In this document: positions 50,000 through 57,714 of the stretch, in pieces | Layout: each line of letters opens with the position of its first letter | How positions within the stretch are numbered: position 1 is the first letter of the stretch | Source of the DNA: Streptomyces sp. NRRL F-5123 | GTDB taxonomy: Bacteria > Actinomycetota > Actinomycetes > Streptomycetales > Streptomycetaceae | Direction: 5' to 3' | DNA: 64,000 nucleotides | NCBI RefSeq assembly: GCF_000721495.1 | Contig: NZ_JOHY01000014.1 | Location: forward strand, 62,001-126,000 | Translations under genes and position numbers: made by a program | Notes under the pieces: model-generated | The model's input: only the letters and a program-made list of their open reading frames with translations | The model's database searches: none | Told to the model about the DNA's origin: nothing

Positions 50000-50510
50000 C
50001 GCGACAGCGCCCCGTGCGCCGGACCGCCCCGAGCGGCCACCACGCCCCGGACGCCCCCCCACTGCCCTCACTGTCCCCACTGCTCCCGCCGCCCCGGCGC
50101 CGCCCCGGTCCTCGACGTGGACGACGTGCGGGGCGGTGCCGCCGTCGTGCCGCTCCGGGCGTCCGAACCGGCCGACGGCGAGGGTGCGGTGGTCGTCCGG
50201 CTCCCCCGGCGCCACGTACGCCGGGACGTCCTGGTGACGGCCCGTCGCCGCCCGGCCGGGGACGTCGACGAGGCCGAGGACGTGGAAGTCCCTGCGGAAG
50301 CGCCCCCGCAGGCGGATCGGCCGCCGGACTCCCGTCGCCTGCCCGGCGAGATCCCGCCGGTTGCGGTCAGCACCATGCGGGTGCCGGGCTCGAAGAGCAC
50401 CCAGGACGTGTGCGGATCGTTCGGCGGCGGCGCCCGACGCAGGCCGGTAGGTCGGAGTTCAATCCCGCCGTCATGCCGCGGCTCCCGGCGGCCGGTTACG
50501 CTCTTCGGCC
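50000..50510. other. Gene-free interval
   Basis: Open frames exist on both strands, but none has a start with a ribosome site plus a natural protein composition. A minus-strand stretch around 50350-50420 (SWVLFEPGTRMVLTATGG) looks protein-like and may be a fossil. The end holds the TACGCT -10 (50497-50502) of the uORF/Nudix transcript. Confidence 0.4.
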
Positions 50511-50567
50511 ATGACCGGCCGACTGAAGGACACCGCCGCGGGCCGCCTCCCCGGGGGTGCGGCATGA
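50511..50567 (+). CDS. 18-aa upstream ORF coupled to a Nudix gene
   Basis: ATG 50511 lies 8 nt after a TACGCT -10, so it is likely leaderless. It encodes MTGRLKDTAAGRLPGGAA, and its TGA (50565-50567) overlaps the Nudix ATG in an ATGA. Confidence 0.5.
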   Translation: MTGRLKDTAAGRLPGGAA

Positions 50568-50992
50568 GCGCGCGCACCCGGGTCTCCGCCTACGCCGTCG
50601 CGTCGCGCGGCGGCCGTCTGCTGCTGGCCCGCCTCGCCGCCACCTCGCCCGTCTTCACTCCTGGCCTGTGGCATCTCCCCGGCGGCGGTATCGACCCCGG
50701 CGAGCAGCCGGTCGAGGCACTCACCCGCGAGCTCCACGAGGAGACCGGCCTCGCCCTCACCACCGCCCGCCTCCTCGACGCCCGCACCTACGCGGCGAGC
50801 AGGCTCGGCGTGGACTGGCATCTGACCGCGCTCTTCTACGCCGTGGAATTCGGCGGAGCGAACCCGGCCGTGACCGAGACCGACGGCAGCACCGACGCGG
50901 CGGCCTGGGTCCCGCTGGCGGAGCTGCGCGGACCGGACCTCTCGCCGCCTGCTGCCGACGCCGTCCGCCTGCTCGGCGCCGCCGCCCGCTGA
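50564..50992 (+). CDS. Nudix hydrolase
   Basis: This is a MutT-like Nudix hydrolase of 142 residues from the ATG at 50564. The Nudix box reads GGGIDPGEQPVEALTRELHE followed by ETGL, with all catalytic positions intact. LWHLP precedes it as usual. The substrate cannot be predicted. The start is embedded in the stop of an 18-codon ORF, so translation is probably coupled. The APH-fold gene follows after 15 nt with its own -10. Confidence 0.88.
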   Translation: MSARTRVSAYAVASRGGRLLLARLAATSPVFTPGLWHLPGGGIDPGEQPVEALTRELHEETGLALTTARLLDARTYAASRLGVDWHLTALFYAVEFGGANPAVTETDGSTDAAAWVPLAELRGPDLSPPAADAVRLLGAAAR

Positions 50993-51007
50993 CGTATCCT
51001 CACCCGC

Positions 51008-51910
51008 ATGCCGCCGCCCGCCCAGCGCCCCCCGAGCCCCCGAGCCGCCTCCGCGTCCCCGCCCGCCGGCGGCACGGCGGGAGATCCGCCGACGACGTCC
51101 GGCCGGTGGAGCACCCACGGCGTCGAGGTCGCCGCGGACCGCGTGACGAAGCGCTTCCTGCCGGGGAGCGGCGGGCGGGCCGAGCGGGAATGGCGGGCGC
51201 TGACGCTGCTGTCGGTGTACGCGCCCGGGCTCGCGCCGGAACCCCTCGCCGCCGAACTCGACGCGGAGCGGCCCGTCGTGGTGATGTCCCGGCTGCCCGG
51301 CGACCCGCTGCGGGACGCCGCGCTCGGGACGGAGCAGCTCGACGCCCTCGCCGCCGCGCTGACGGCGCTGCACTCCGCCGTCCCGCCGGAGGCGCTGGGC
51401 GCCCTGCCGCCGCGGCCCGGACGGCCCAGCGCGCTGCGGCCCCACCTCGACCGCTGGGCGGCGGAGGTGCGGCCGCGGACCGGCGGTGCGGTGCGGCAGG
51501 CCGTGGACGCCGGGCTCGGCTGGCTCGCCCGCTCCGCGCCGGACGACGGCGACCGGGCGGGCCTGCCCGCCGCCTTCGGGCCCGGCGACGGCAACCTCGC
51601 CAACTACCTGTGGGACGGCGCCCGGGTCCGCGCCGTCGACTTCGAGGAGTCCGGCCGCAGCGACCGCGCCTTCGAAATCGCCGAGATCACCGAGCACGTG
51701 AGCGCCTGGGCCACCTGCCCGCTGGACGTGCCCGCCCTGCTCGCCCGCCTCGACCTCACGCCCGCCGAGACCGCCCGGCTGCGCGCGTGCCGCAGACTGC
51801 TCGCCCTCGTCTGGCTCTTCCTGCTCGCCCAGGACGACCCGGCCAACCCCCGCAACCCGCCCGGCACCGCCGAACGGCAGGCGGCCCGCCTGCTGGAACT
51901 GCTGGGCTGA
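51008..51910 (+). CDS. Aminoglycoside phosphotransferase-fold protein
   Basis: The protein has 300 residues from the ATG at 51008. The fold is shown by VTKRFLPGSGGRAEREWRAL (nucleotide-binding Lys and Glu), VVMSRLPGDPL, the altered catalytic loop FGPGDGNLANYLWD (GD-x-N kept, the usual His before Gly-Asp replaced) and VRAVDFEESGRSDRAFEIAE. It probably phosphorylates a small molecule, and there is no specific evidence for antibiotic resistance. TATCCT (50995-51000) lies exactly 7 nt before the ATG, suggesting leaderless expression. Confidence 0.83.
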   Translation: MPPPAQRPPSPRAASASPPAGGTAGDPPTTSGRWSTHGVEVAADRVTKRFLPGSGGRAEREWRALTLLSVYAPGLAPEPLAAELDAERPVVVMSRLPGDPLRDAALGTEQLDALAAALTALHSAVPPEALGALPPRPGRPSALRPHLDRWAAEVRPRTGGAVRQAVDAGLGWLARSAPDDGDRAGLPAAFGPGDGNLANYLWDGARVRAVDFEESGRSDRAFEIAEITEHVSAWATCPLDVPALLARLDLTPAETARLRACRRLLALVWLFLLAQDDPANPRNPPGTAERQAARLLELLG

Positions 51911-52006
51911 CGCCTCGCCCTCGCCTCCGGCCCGGTCGCCCTGTCCTGGCCGCGGCCGAACTCCCGCCGCTCGCACCGGAGCCACCCGGGCGCCGGGGCC
52001 TTCCGG

Positions 52007-52345
52007 TCAGACGTCCGGATCGTCCATGATCTCCCGGACCTCCTGCGCGCAGCGGCACGACGCGGCGAACCTGGCCGCCCAGCGCAGCGCCTCCTCGCGC
52101 GACGGCACGTCGACGACCGAGAAGCCGCCGATGACGGCCTTGGTCTCCGGGTACGGGCCGTCGGTGACCGTCCCGTCGGTGCCCACGACGCTCGCCCGCT
52201 GCCTCTCCAGCCCGCCGCCGAAGACCCACACGCCGGCGTCCTGGGCCGCCCGTACGACCGCGTGCGCGGCCTCGGCCACCTCGGGCAGATCCTCCGCGGG
52301 GAAGGTCATCGCGCCGTCGTCGAACGAGATCAGATAACGCGTCAT
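52007..52345 (-). CDS. YciI-like (DGPF) domain protein
   Basis: The protein has 112 residues from the ATG at 52345, with GAGGGAG upstream. MTRYLISFDDGAMTFP and the central TDGPYPETKAVIGGFSVVDV belong to the YciI/DGPF family, a dimeric alpha-beta barrel. In actinobacteria such proteins often accompany ECF sigma factors, but none is adjacent here. Function is unknown. Confidence 0.88.
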   Translation of the reverse strand: MTRYLISFDDGAMTFPAEDLPEVAEAAHAVVRAAQDAGVWVFGGGLERQRASVVGTDGTVTDGPYPETKAVIGGFSVVDVPSREEALRWAARFAASCRCAQEVREIMDDPDV

Positions 52346-52478
52346 GCACGGCTCCCTCGGTGTCCGGCCCTCCGGTGCCGCTCACCATACGGCGAACGCC
52401 TGCGCGGGACGGGCATTTCGCCACCCGCTCCACGGGAACCGGCGGACCTACCGCCTGACCGGATGTGACGCAACGGCC

Positions 52479-52598
52479 CGGCGCGCCCCGCCGGTGCGGG
52501 GCGCGCCGGAGCGGACCGGACGGCCGCGTGGCCGGCGGGCTGCGCCGTCGGCCGGACGACATCTGCGGCACCTGCCCCCGCGGGTGTGCGGGGGCAGG
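52479..52598 (-). terminator. Tandem hairpin terminators after the beta-helix gene
   Basis: Two perfect stems lie downstream of the stop at 52614: an 11-bp stem at 52571-52581/52588-52598 and a 13-bp stem at 52479-52491/52496-52508. Confidence 0.7.
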
Positions 52599-52613
52599 CG
52601 CCGCGGCCGCCGG

Positions 52614-54125
52614 TCAGCCGATCGGGATACCGGGGTTGACCAGGCCGTTGCCGCCGGTCACGGTGTTGTCCGCGGCGACGGTGACGGGGCAGGTGGCCGC
52701 GTCGTAGTCCGTGACGTGGATGGCGTAGCGGTCCGGGCCGGTCGCGCCGGTCAGGTCCGAGGCGTTGCCGCGGAAGACGGTGCCGCAGCCCCAGCCGTCG
52801 AACTGGCTGTGCGTCTGGAAGCCGTCGTTGGTGCTGCGGCTGCCGCGGTTGCCGGTGACGGTGTAGCCGTTGCCCTTGATGTCGACCCATGAGTCGTCGT
52901 AGTTGGCGCCGGTCAGGCCGCTGCCGTCGAAGGTGTTGCCGGAGATCACGCCGCCGGTGGTGCCCTCCTTGATGTCGATGTTCTCGCCGCCGACGTTCGG
53001 GCCGATGACGTTGTCGCTGATCCGCACGTGGTCGCTGGTGTCGGTGAGGGTGTTGGCGGTCCCGACGTAGACGCCCTCGCCCATGCCGTTGCCCGAGGTG
53101 CCGGTGTCGTGGATGAAGGAGTTCTGCACCACCCCGTAGCTGCTGGAGGTGCGGAAGTGCACGCCCTCCATCGTGGTGCCGTACACCTGCACGCCGTCCA
53201 CGGTGACGTGGTCGGACGAGTCGATCATGATGCCCTTCTGGGCGTGGGTCAGGGTGACGCCGCGGATCGTCCAGTACGGGGAGGAGGTGAGCTGGACGAC
53301 GTTGCCGCCGCCGCTGGAGGTGGTCAGGACGGCGTTGCGGGAGCCGGTGAGGACGATGGGCGCGGCGGCGGTGCCGGCGGCGGTGATCTTGAAGTTGCCG
53401 GTGTAGGTGCCGTCCGCGAGGGAGATGGTCTGGCCGGGCAGGGCCGCGGCGAGCGCGGCCTTGAGCGACTGGCTGTCCTTCACCTGCACGAGCTGCCCGG
53501 CCGGGGGCGCTCCGGTGGGTGTTCCGGTGGGCGTCGCGGTGGCGCTCGGGGCGGCGGTGGTCGGCGGGGCCGTCGTCGGCGGGGCGGTCGTGGGAGGGGC
53601 GGTGCTCCCGGCCGCCGGGCCGCTGAGCACGGCGTCGTCGGCGGAGACCGCACCCGAGGCGTACCAGCCGCTCACGGTGACGGTGAGCGAGGTGGTCGAG
53701 GCCGTGGCCGTGACGTCCAGCGAGAGCGGGGCCCAGCCCGCGGCGGCGGTCCAGGTGGATTGGGAGACCCCGGCGCCGGACACGGAGAGCCGCGCGTACG
53801 GGCCCTTGACCCACACGCTCAGCGCGTACCGTCCGCCGGGCCGGACCGCGACGGTCTGCGAGCAGGCCGCGGTGTCGGAGCCGGTGGGCGTGGACAGCAG
53901 GGCGTACGTGCCGGAGTGCGGGGCGCTCGCGGTGACGGCCGACTGTCCCGAGCACGTCCACCCGGCGGTGGTGCCGCTCTCGAAGCCGCCGTTGGCCAGC
54001 AGGCCGGACGCTTCGTCGGCGGACGCGGCGCCGGGCAGCACGGCGAGCGCCGCCGCCGCGGTGACGAGGGCTGCCGCGGTCGCGGCCACGGCGGCGCGGG
54101 CGGTGCGGTGCGGGGGGAGGGGCAT
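52614..54125 (-). CDS. Secreted right-handed beta-helix protein with N-terminal CBM-like domain
   Basis: This is an extracellular polysaccharide-active protein of 503 residues from the ATG at 54125, with GGAGG 8 nt upstream. A signal peptide (about 1-36, ending AASADEA) is followed by a jelly-roll module starting LLANGGFESGTTAGWTC (about 40-170). A Thr/Pro linker (TAPPTTAPPTT, about 175-215) and a parallel beta-helix with repeated NxF/NxI turns (KIMIDSSDH-like, SDNVIGPNVGGENIDIKEGT) follow. This resembles pectate-lyase-like proteins, but I cannot assign lyase residues. A DasR-like operator lies about 130 bp upstream. Confidence 0.85.
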   Translation of the reverse strand: MPLPPHRTARAAVAATAAALVTAAAALAVLPGAASADEASGLLANGGFESGTTAGWTCSGQSAVTASAPHSGTYALLSTPTGSDTAACSQTVAVRPGGRYALSVWVKGPYARLSVSGAGVSQSTWTAAAGWAPLSLDVTATASTTSLTVTVSGWYASGAVSADDAVLSGPAAGSTAPPTTAPPTTAPPTTAAPSATATPTGTPTGAPPAGQLVQVKDSQSLKAALAAALPGQTISLADGTYTGNFKITAAGTAAAPIVLTGSRNAVLTTSSGGGNVVQLTSSPYWTIRGVTLTHAQKGIMIDSSDHVTVDGVQVYGTTMEGVHFRTSSSYGVVQNSFIHDTGTSGNGMGEGVYVGTANTLTDTSDHVRISDNVIGPNVGGENIDIKEGTTGGVISGNTFDGSGLTGANYDDSWVDIKGNGYTVTGNRGSRSTNDGFQTHSQFDGWGCGTVFRGNASDLTGATGPDRYAIHVTDYDAATCPVTVAADNTVTGGNGLVNPGIPIG

Positions 54126-54254
54126 GACAAGTGCCTCCAGGGGCGGTGGGGGGATACGGCCGCGGCCGTGCCCGTACCCGTGCGCCACGCCGCGGCGGCC
54201 GTCACAAGGGGTAGCGGCGGCCGCGGGGGCACGTCAAGAGGCGGGACGACATAA

Positions 54255-54264
54255 GGCCTAGACC
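54255..54264 (-). promoter_or_regulatory. DasR-responsive-element-like site
   Basis: On the minus strand the sequence reads ATTGGTCTAGGCCTTAT (54252-54268). Its core GGTCTAGGCC differs at one base from GGTCTAGACC, the centre of the DasR consensus. It lies 130-140 bp upstream of the beta-helix start codon. Confidence 0.5.
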
Positions 54265-54351
54265 AATCCGGGGTCCCGTCGCCCGCCCCCGCCGGGTCTC
54301 CCGCCGGACCCGGGAGGACCGCCTCCGTACGGGACCGCCCTGCCCGCCCCG

Positions 54352-55407
54352 TCAGTCCGTCATCGGCGCGCCGGGCGCCTCCGCGGTGCTGACCCGCGGC
54401 AGCGCGTACGGATGCTCGTCCCGCAGCCATGCGACCAGCCCCTCGCGCACCACGCAGCGCAGGTCGAACAGGTCGCCCGCGTCCTTCGCGGTGAGCAGGG
54501 CGCGCAGCTGGAGGGTCGTCGGGGTGGTGTCGATCACCACCAGGTTCCACGCCCGGTGGTCCCACTCCGGGGCCTGCTCCAGGATCTCGTGCAGCCGCTT
54601 GCGCATGGCGTCCACCGGCGTCGCGTGGTCGACGTGCAGGAGAACCGTGCCGGTCATGCGCGGGTCGCCGCGCGTCCAGTTCTCGAACGGCCGGCCCGTG
54701 AAGTACGAGACCGGCATCGTGATGCGCCGCTCGTCCCAGGTGCGGACGACGAGGTAGGTCAGCGTGATCTCCTCGACCGTCCCCCACTCGCCGTCCACCA
54801 CGACGTTGTCGCCGATGCGCACCATGTCGCCGAAGGCGATCTGCAGCCCCGCGAAGAGGTTGCCCAGCGTGGGCTGGGCGGCGACGCCCGCGACGATGCC
54901 GATGATGCCCGCGGAGGCGAGCACCGAGGCCCCGAGCGTGCGCATCGCCGGGAAGGTGAACAGCATCGAGGCCGCCGCGATCACGCCCACGGCCGCGATG
55001 AACACCCGCTGGATGAGCGTCGACTGGGTGCGCAGCCGGCTGATCTTCGCCACGTCCCGGGAGACGGCCGCGTAGCGCGCGTACGCCGAGTCGGTGACGG
55101 CGGTCGCGACCCGGACGGTGAGCCACGCCGTGGCGGCGATGAGCGTCAGCGTGAGCACCTCGCCGGTGGCCGTGAGGTGCTGCCCGCGCACCACATGCGC
55201 GGCGCGGTAGCCGCCGCGCAGGATCGCCGCGCAGATGAGCACCTGGAGCGGCAGGCGGCAGCGCCGCAGCAGATGCCACAGCGGCGTCTCGGGATGGCGC
55301 ACGTCCGCCGCGCGCAGCGCTCTGTCGACGGCGTAGCCCACGGCGATCGTCACCGCCAGCGCCGTTCCCATCACCACAACCGGCCGCAGTGCGCCCTCCA
55401 TGCCCAT
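54352..55407 (-). CDS. Mechanosensitive channel of the MscS family
   Basis: This is a small-conductance mechanosensitive channel of 351 residues from the ATG at 55407 (an ATG two codons later is equally possible). Three or four N-terminal helices lead to the pore helix ASVLASAGIIGIVAGVAAQP, then TLGNLFAGLQIAFGDMVRIG and the beta domain VVVDGEWGTVEEITLTYLVV. The cytoplasmic C-terminal domain is followed by an unstructured tail. It opens under hypo-osmotic stress. Confidence 0.92.
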   Translation of the reverse strand: MGMEGALRPVVVMGTALAVTIAVGYAVDRALRAADVRHPETPLWHLLRRCRLPLQVLICAAILRGGYRAAHVVRGQHLTATGEVLTLTLIAATAWLTVRVATAVTDSAYARYAAVSRDVAKISRLRTQSTLIQRVFIAAVGVIAAASMLFTFPAMRTLGASVLASAGIIGIVAGVAAQPTLGNLFAGLQIAFGDMVRIGDNVVVDGEWGTVEEITLTYLVVRTWDERRITMPVSYFTGRPFENWTRGDPRMTGTVLLHVDHATPVDAMRKRLHEILEQAPEWDHRAWNLVVIDTTPTTLQLRALLTAKDAGDLFDLRCVVREGLVAWLRDEHPYALPRVSTAEAPGAPMTD

Positions 55408-55913
55408 TCCCGTCGCCTCCGCGTCGCCTCCGCGGTGCCGCCGCCGCCCGGCGACACCCGGTTACGCGTACCCGCCGGGCGCCGCCGAACCCTGTGACGC
55501 GCGTCCCTTCGCGCTGCGTGCGCGACCGGACGCGCACCGCGGCCGCGCCGGACCGGCGGAAGGGCCGCGGGCGACCGCGGGGCGGCCCTTCCGCACCTGG
55601 CCGGAATCCTCGGCACCGGTGCGCGGAGGGTGCGTACGACGCGGCCGGGCGCGGGGCTGCCGGCGCCGCTGCTCCCCGCCGCCGTCCAGGGCGCCGCGCC
55701 GCCGCGGGGTCCCGGCCGGACCGCTGCGGCGCTCGGCGATGCCCTGGTCGACGACGCCGTCACGGTCCTCCTCGCGCATTCGCCGCCCCACCGGCGGGGC
55801 GACGGAGGCGCGGGTGCGCGGGGCGGTGCTGTCGGCGCGGGTGCCGCCCAAGCGGCGTGCTACGCATCGCACAAGTGGTCAAGGATGTCTAAAAACCGTA
55901 TGTGTGAAGGTGG
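55408..55913. other. Gene-free interval upstream of the biosynthetic operon
   Basis: Open frames on both strands are Arg/Pro/Ala-rich and unconvincing. The 3' end is notably AT-richer (around 55860-55913) and leads into the promoter of the NRPS-associated operon. Confidence 0.45.
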
Positions 55914-55943
55914 TTGACGGCCCGCCACGTCCCCTGACAAGAT
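55914..55943 (+). promoter_or_regulatory. Housekeeping-type promoter TTGACG-N18-CAAGAT
   Basis: TTGACG (55914-55919) and CAAGAT (55938-55943) are spaced 18 nt apart, a good HrdB-type promoter. Transcription would start near 55950, about 55 nt before the first gene. Confidence 0.7.
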
Positions 55944-55992
55944 CCCGATTCTTCGGTGTCCGAGATGTGGTGACGGGGGTTTCACATGCCGA

Positions 55993-56006
55993 TGGGAGCG
56001 CTCCCA
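55993..56006 (+). promoter_or_regulatory. CebR operator overlapping the first start codon
   Basis: TGGGAGCGCTCCCA is a perfect 14-bp palindrome identical to the published CebR (cellobiose repressor, LacI family) consensus of Streptomyces. Its last A is the first base of the ATG at 56006, and its GGGAG also serves as the ribosome-binding site. Binding there would block elongating RNA polymerase or initiation about 50 bp downstream of the promoter. Confidence 0.85.
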
Positions 56007-56650
56007 TGAAGATCGGTACCGGCGCGGACGGCCGGGCGCCGTCCGCCTCCGCGGGGGCCGCTGCGGCGGTCAAGCAGTACGTCGACGACCTCACGCTGGC
56101 GCTCGCGCAGATCGAGGTCGCGGCCGTAGCCGACGTCCTGGACTGCCTGGTCGACGCGCTGCGCGAGGGCCGCCGGGTGCTGGTCGCCGGCAACGGCGGC
56201 AGCAGCACGGCCGCGCTCCACATCGCCGCCGACCTGGCCGCGGCCTCGCAGCCGTTCGGCCCGGAGCGGCAGGCCGTGGCCCTGACCGAGAACATCGCCC
56301 GGGTCACGGCGATCGCCAACGACTACTCCTACGACGAGATCTTCTCCCGGCAGCTCCCGTCCTGGGCCCGGCCCGGCGACGTCCTGCTGCTGCTGAGCGT
56401 CAGCGGCCGCTCGCCCAACCTGGTGCGGGCCGCCACGACCGGCCGCGAGCTGGGCATGACGGTGCTGGCCGCGCTCGGCGCACCGGGCGACGTCGCGGCG
56501 CTCGCCGACCGCCATGTCGTCCTCGGCCAGGCGGACTACGGCCTCACCGAGGACCTGCACGTCTCCCTCGGCCACATGGCCGTCCGCGTCCTGGGCGGCG
56601 GCGAGGCCTGCCGAGTCCCGGCCGCCGCCGGCACCGCGGGCAGGGGGTGA
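56006..56650 (+). CDS. SIS-domain sugar-phosphate isomerase (GmhA-like)
   Basis: This resembles sedoheptulose-7-phosphate isomerase, which makes D-glycero-D-manno-heptose 7-phosphate, the first step of heptose nucleotide synthesis. It has 214 residues from the ATG at 56006. VLVAGNGGSSTAALHIAADL (58-77) aligns with the GmhA substrate loop, and VLLLLSVSGRSPNLVRAATT follows. The C-terminal ALADRHVVLGQADYGLTEDL includes the region that normally supplies catalytic Glu/His. It is the first gene of an operon with 4-nt overlaps leading to a methyltransferase, a glycosyltransferase, a phosphatase and an NRPS. An exact CebR box covers its start. Confidence 0.82.
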   Translation: MKIGTGADGRAPSASAGAAAAVKQYVDDLTLALAQIEVAAVADVLDCLVDALREGRRVLVAGNGGSSTAALHIAADLAAASQPFGPERQAVALTENIARVTAIANDYSYDEIFSRQLPSWARPGDVLLLLSVSGRSPNLVRAATTGRELGMTVLAALGAPGDVAALADRHVVLGQADYGLTEDLHVSLGHMAVRVLGGGEACRVPAAAGTAGRG

Positions 56651-57714
56651 GGGTGATGAACCGGTTCACCTCGCGGGTCTTCCTGACCGTTCGCTACCTC
56701 GTCGGCCTGCTCGGGCTGACCCTGACCCGTACCTCGACCGAGCTGACCAGCTTCCGCATCCACGCGGGACACGGCCGGCACGACGGCTCCACGCCGCTCC
56801 CGGCCGAGCTGGCGGCCGTCCTGGACGACCGCAACCCGGAGCTGGAGCAGCTGCGGGCGCGCTACCGCCGGCTGGACTCGCCCTACCGCCCCGGCAGCTT
56901 CTGGCGCCGCAGCCGCCGGCTGCGCGACCTGAACCTGAAGTTCTTCCGCGGCGACAACGCGTACGTCTGGCAGCTGCGCCAGGTCGGCGACAACGCCCGG
57001 CTGAAGTTCTTCCTGCTCGCCCAGTACATCAGCCGGCAGGACACCCACAAGCTGCTGGAACGCACCGGCGAGGACGGCGCCTTCGGCTGCTGGGCGTTCG
57101 ACTTCCAGGGGCTGCCGACCGCGAGCCGCGACCTGCTCGACTCCGTCAACGAGATGTACTTCCTCGACCGGCACTGGGACCTGCTGTCCCGCAAGGACTT
57201 CACCGTCCTCGACATCGGCGCGGGCTACGGCCGCCTCGCCCACCGGATGTCGGAGTGCGTACCGGGCCTCGCGCGCTACCTGTGCGTCGACGCGATCCCG
57301 GAGTCGACCTTTCTCAGCGAGCAGTACCTGCGCTACCGCAAGGCGGCCAAGGCGACCGTGATCCCGCTGGACGAGATGGCGGAGCGGCTGGAGCAGGAGC
57401 GGCCGGACCTGGCCGTCAACATCCACAGCTTCTCCGAGATGCCGCTGACCGCGATCGAGGCCTGGATCGCGCTGCTCGCGCGGCTGGACGTGCCCGCCCT
57501 GATGATCGTGCCCAACGAGGGCGACAAGCTGCTCAGCCTGGAGAACGACTACCTGCGCACCGACTTCACCCCGGTCCTCGCCCGCCACGGCTACGTCCTC
57601 GCCGCCCGCGAGCAGACGATCGCCGACCCGGACGTACGCGAACTGGTCGGCGTCGGCGACTGGTTCATGCTCTTCCGGCGCGAGCGCGCGACGCCGGCCC
57701 CGGACGCCCCGTGA
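56647..57714 (+). CDS. Putative sugar O-methyltransferase (SAM-dependent)
   Basis: The protein has 355 residues from the GTG at 56647 (GTGA overlap; ATG 56656 is an alternative). The SAM-binding motif I is VLDIGAGYGRL (187-197), followed by YLCVDAIPESTFLSEQYLRY and VNIHSFSEMPLTAIEAWI, features of the putative sugar O-methyltransferase family found with polysaccharide and antibiotic genes. The N-terminal 180 residues precede the SAM domain. It likely methylates the sugar moiety of the pathway product. Confidence 0.75.
   Translation: MRVMNRFTSRVFLTVRYLVGLLGLTLTRTSTELTSFRIHAGHGRHDGSTPLPAELAAVLDDRNPELEQLRARYRRLDSPYRPGSFWRRSRRLRDLNLKFFRGDNAYVWQLRQVGDNARLKFFLLAQYISRQDTHKLLERTGEDGAFGCWAFDFQGLPTASRDLLDSVNEMYFLDRHWDLLSRKDFTVLDIGAGYGRLAHRMSECVPGLARYLCVDAIPESTFLSEQYLRYRKAAKATVIPLDEMAERLEQERPDLAVNIHSFSEMPLTAIEAWIALLARLDVPALMIVPNEGDKLLSLENDYLRTDFTPVLARHGYVLAAREQTIADPDVRELVGVGDWFMLFRRERATPAPDAP

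Noticed and set aside
51008..51910. Aminoglycoside resistance gene
   Set aside because: It has the phosphotransferase fold, but the catalytic loop is altered and there is no resistance context, so only the fold is claimed.
55630..55917. A 95-codon ORF upstream of the biosynthetic operon
   Set aside because: No ribosome site, low-complexity composition, and it runs into the promoter region of the next operon.
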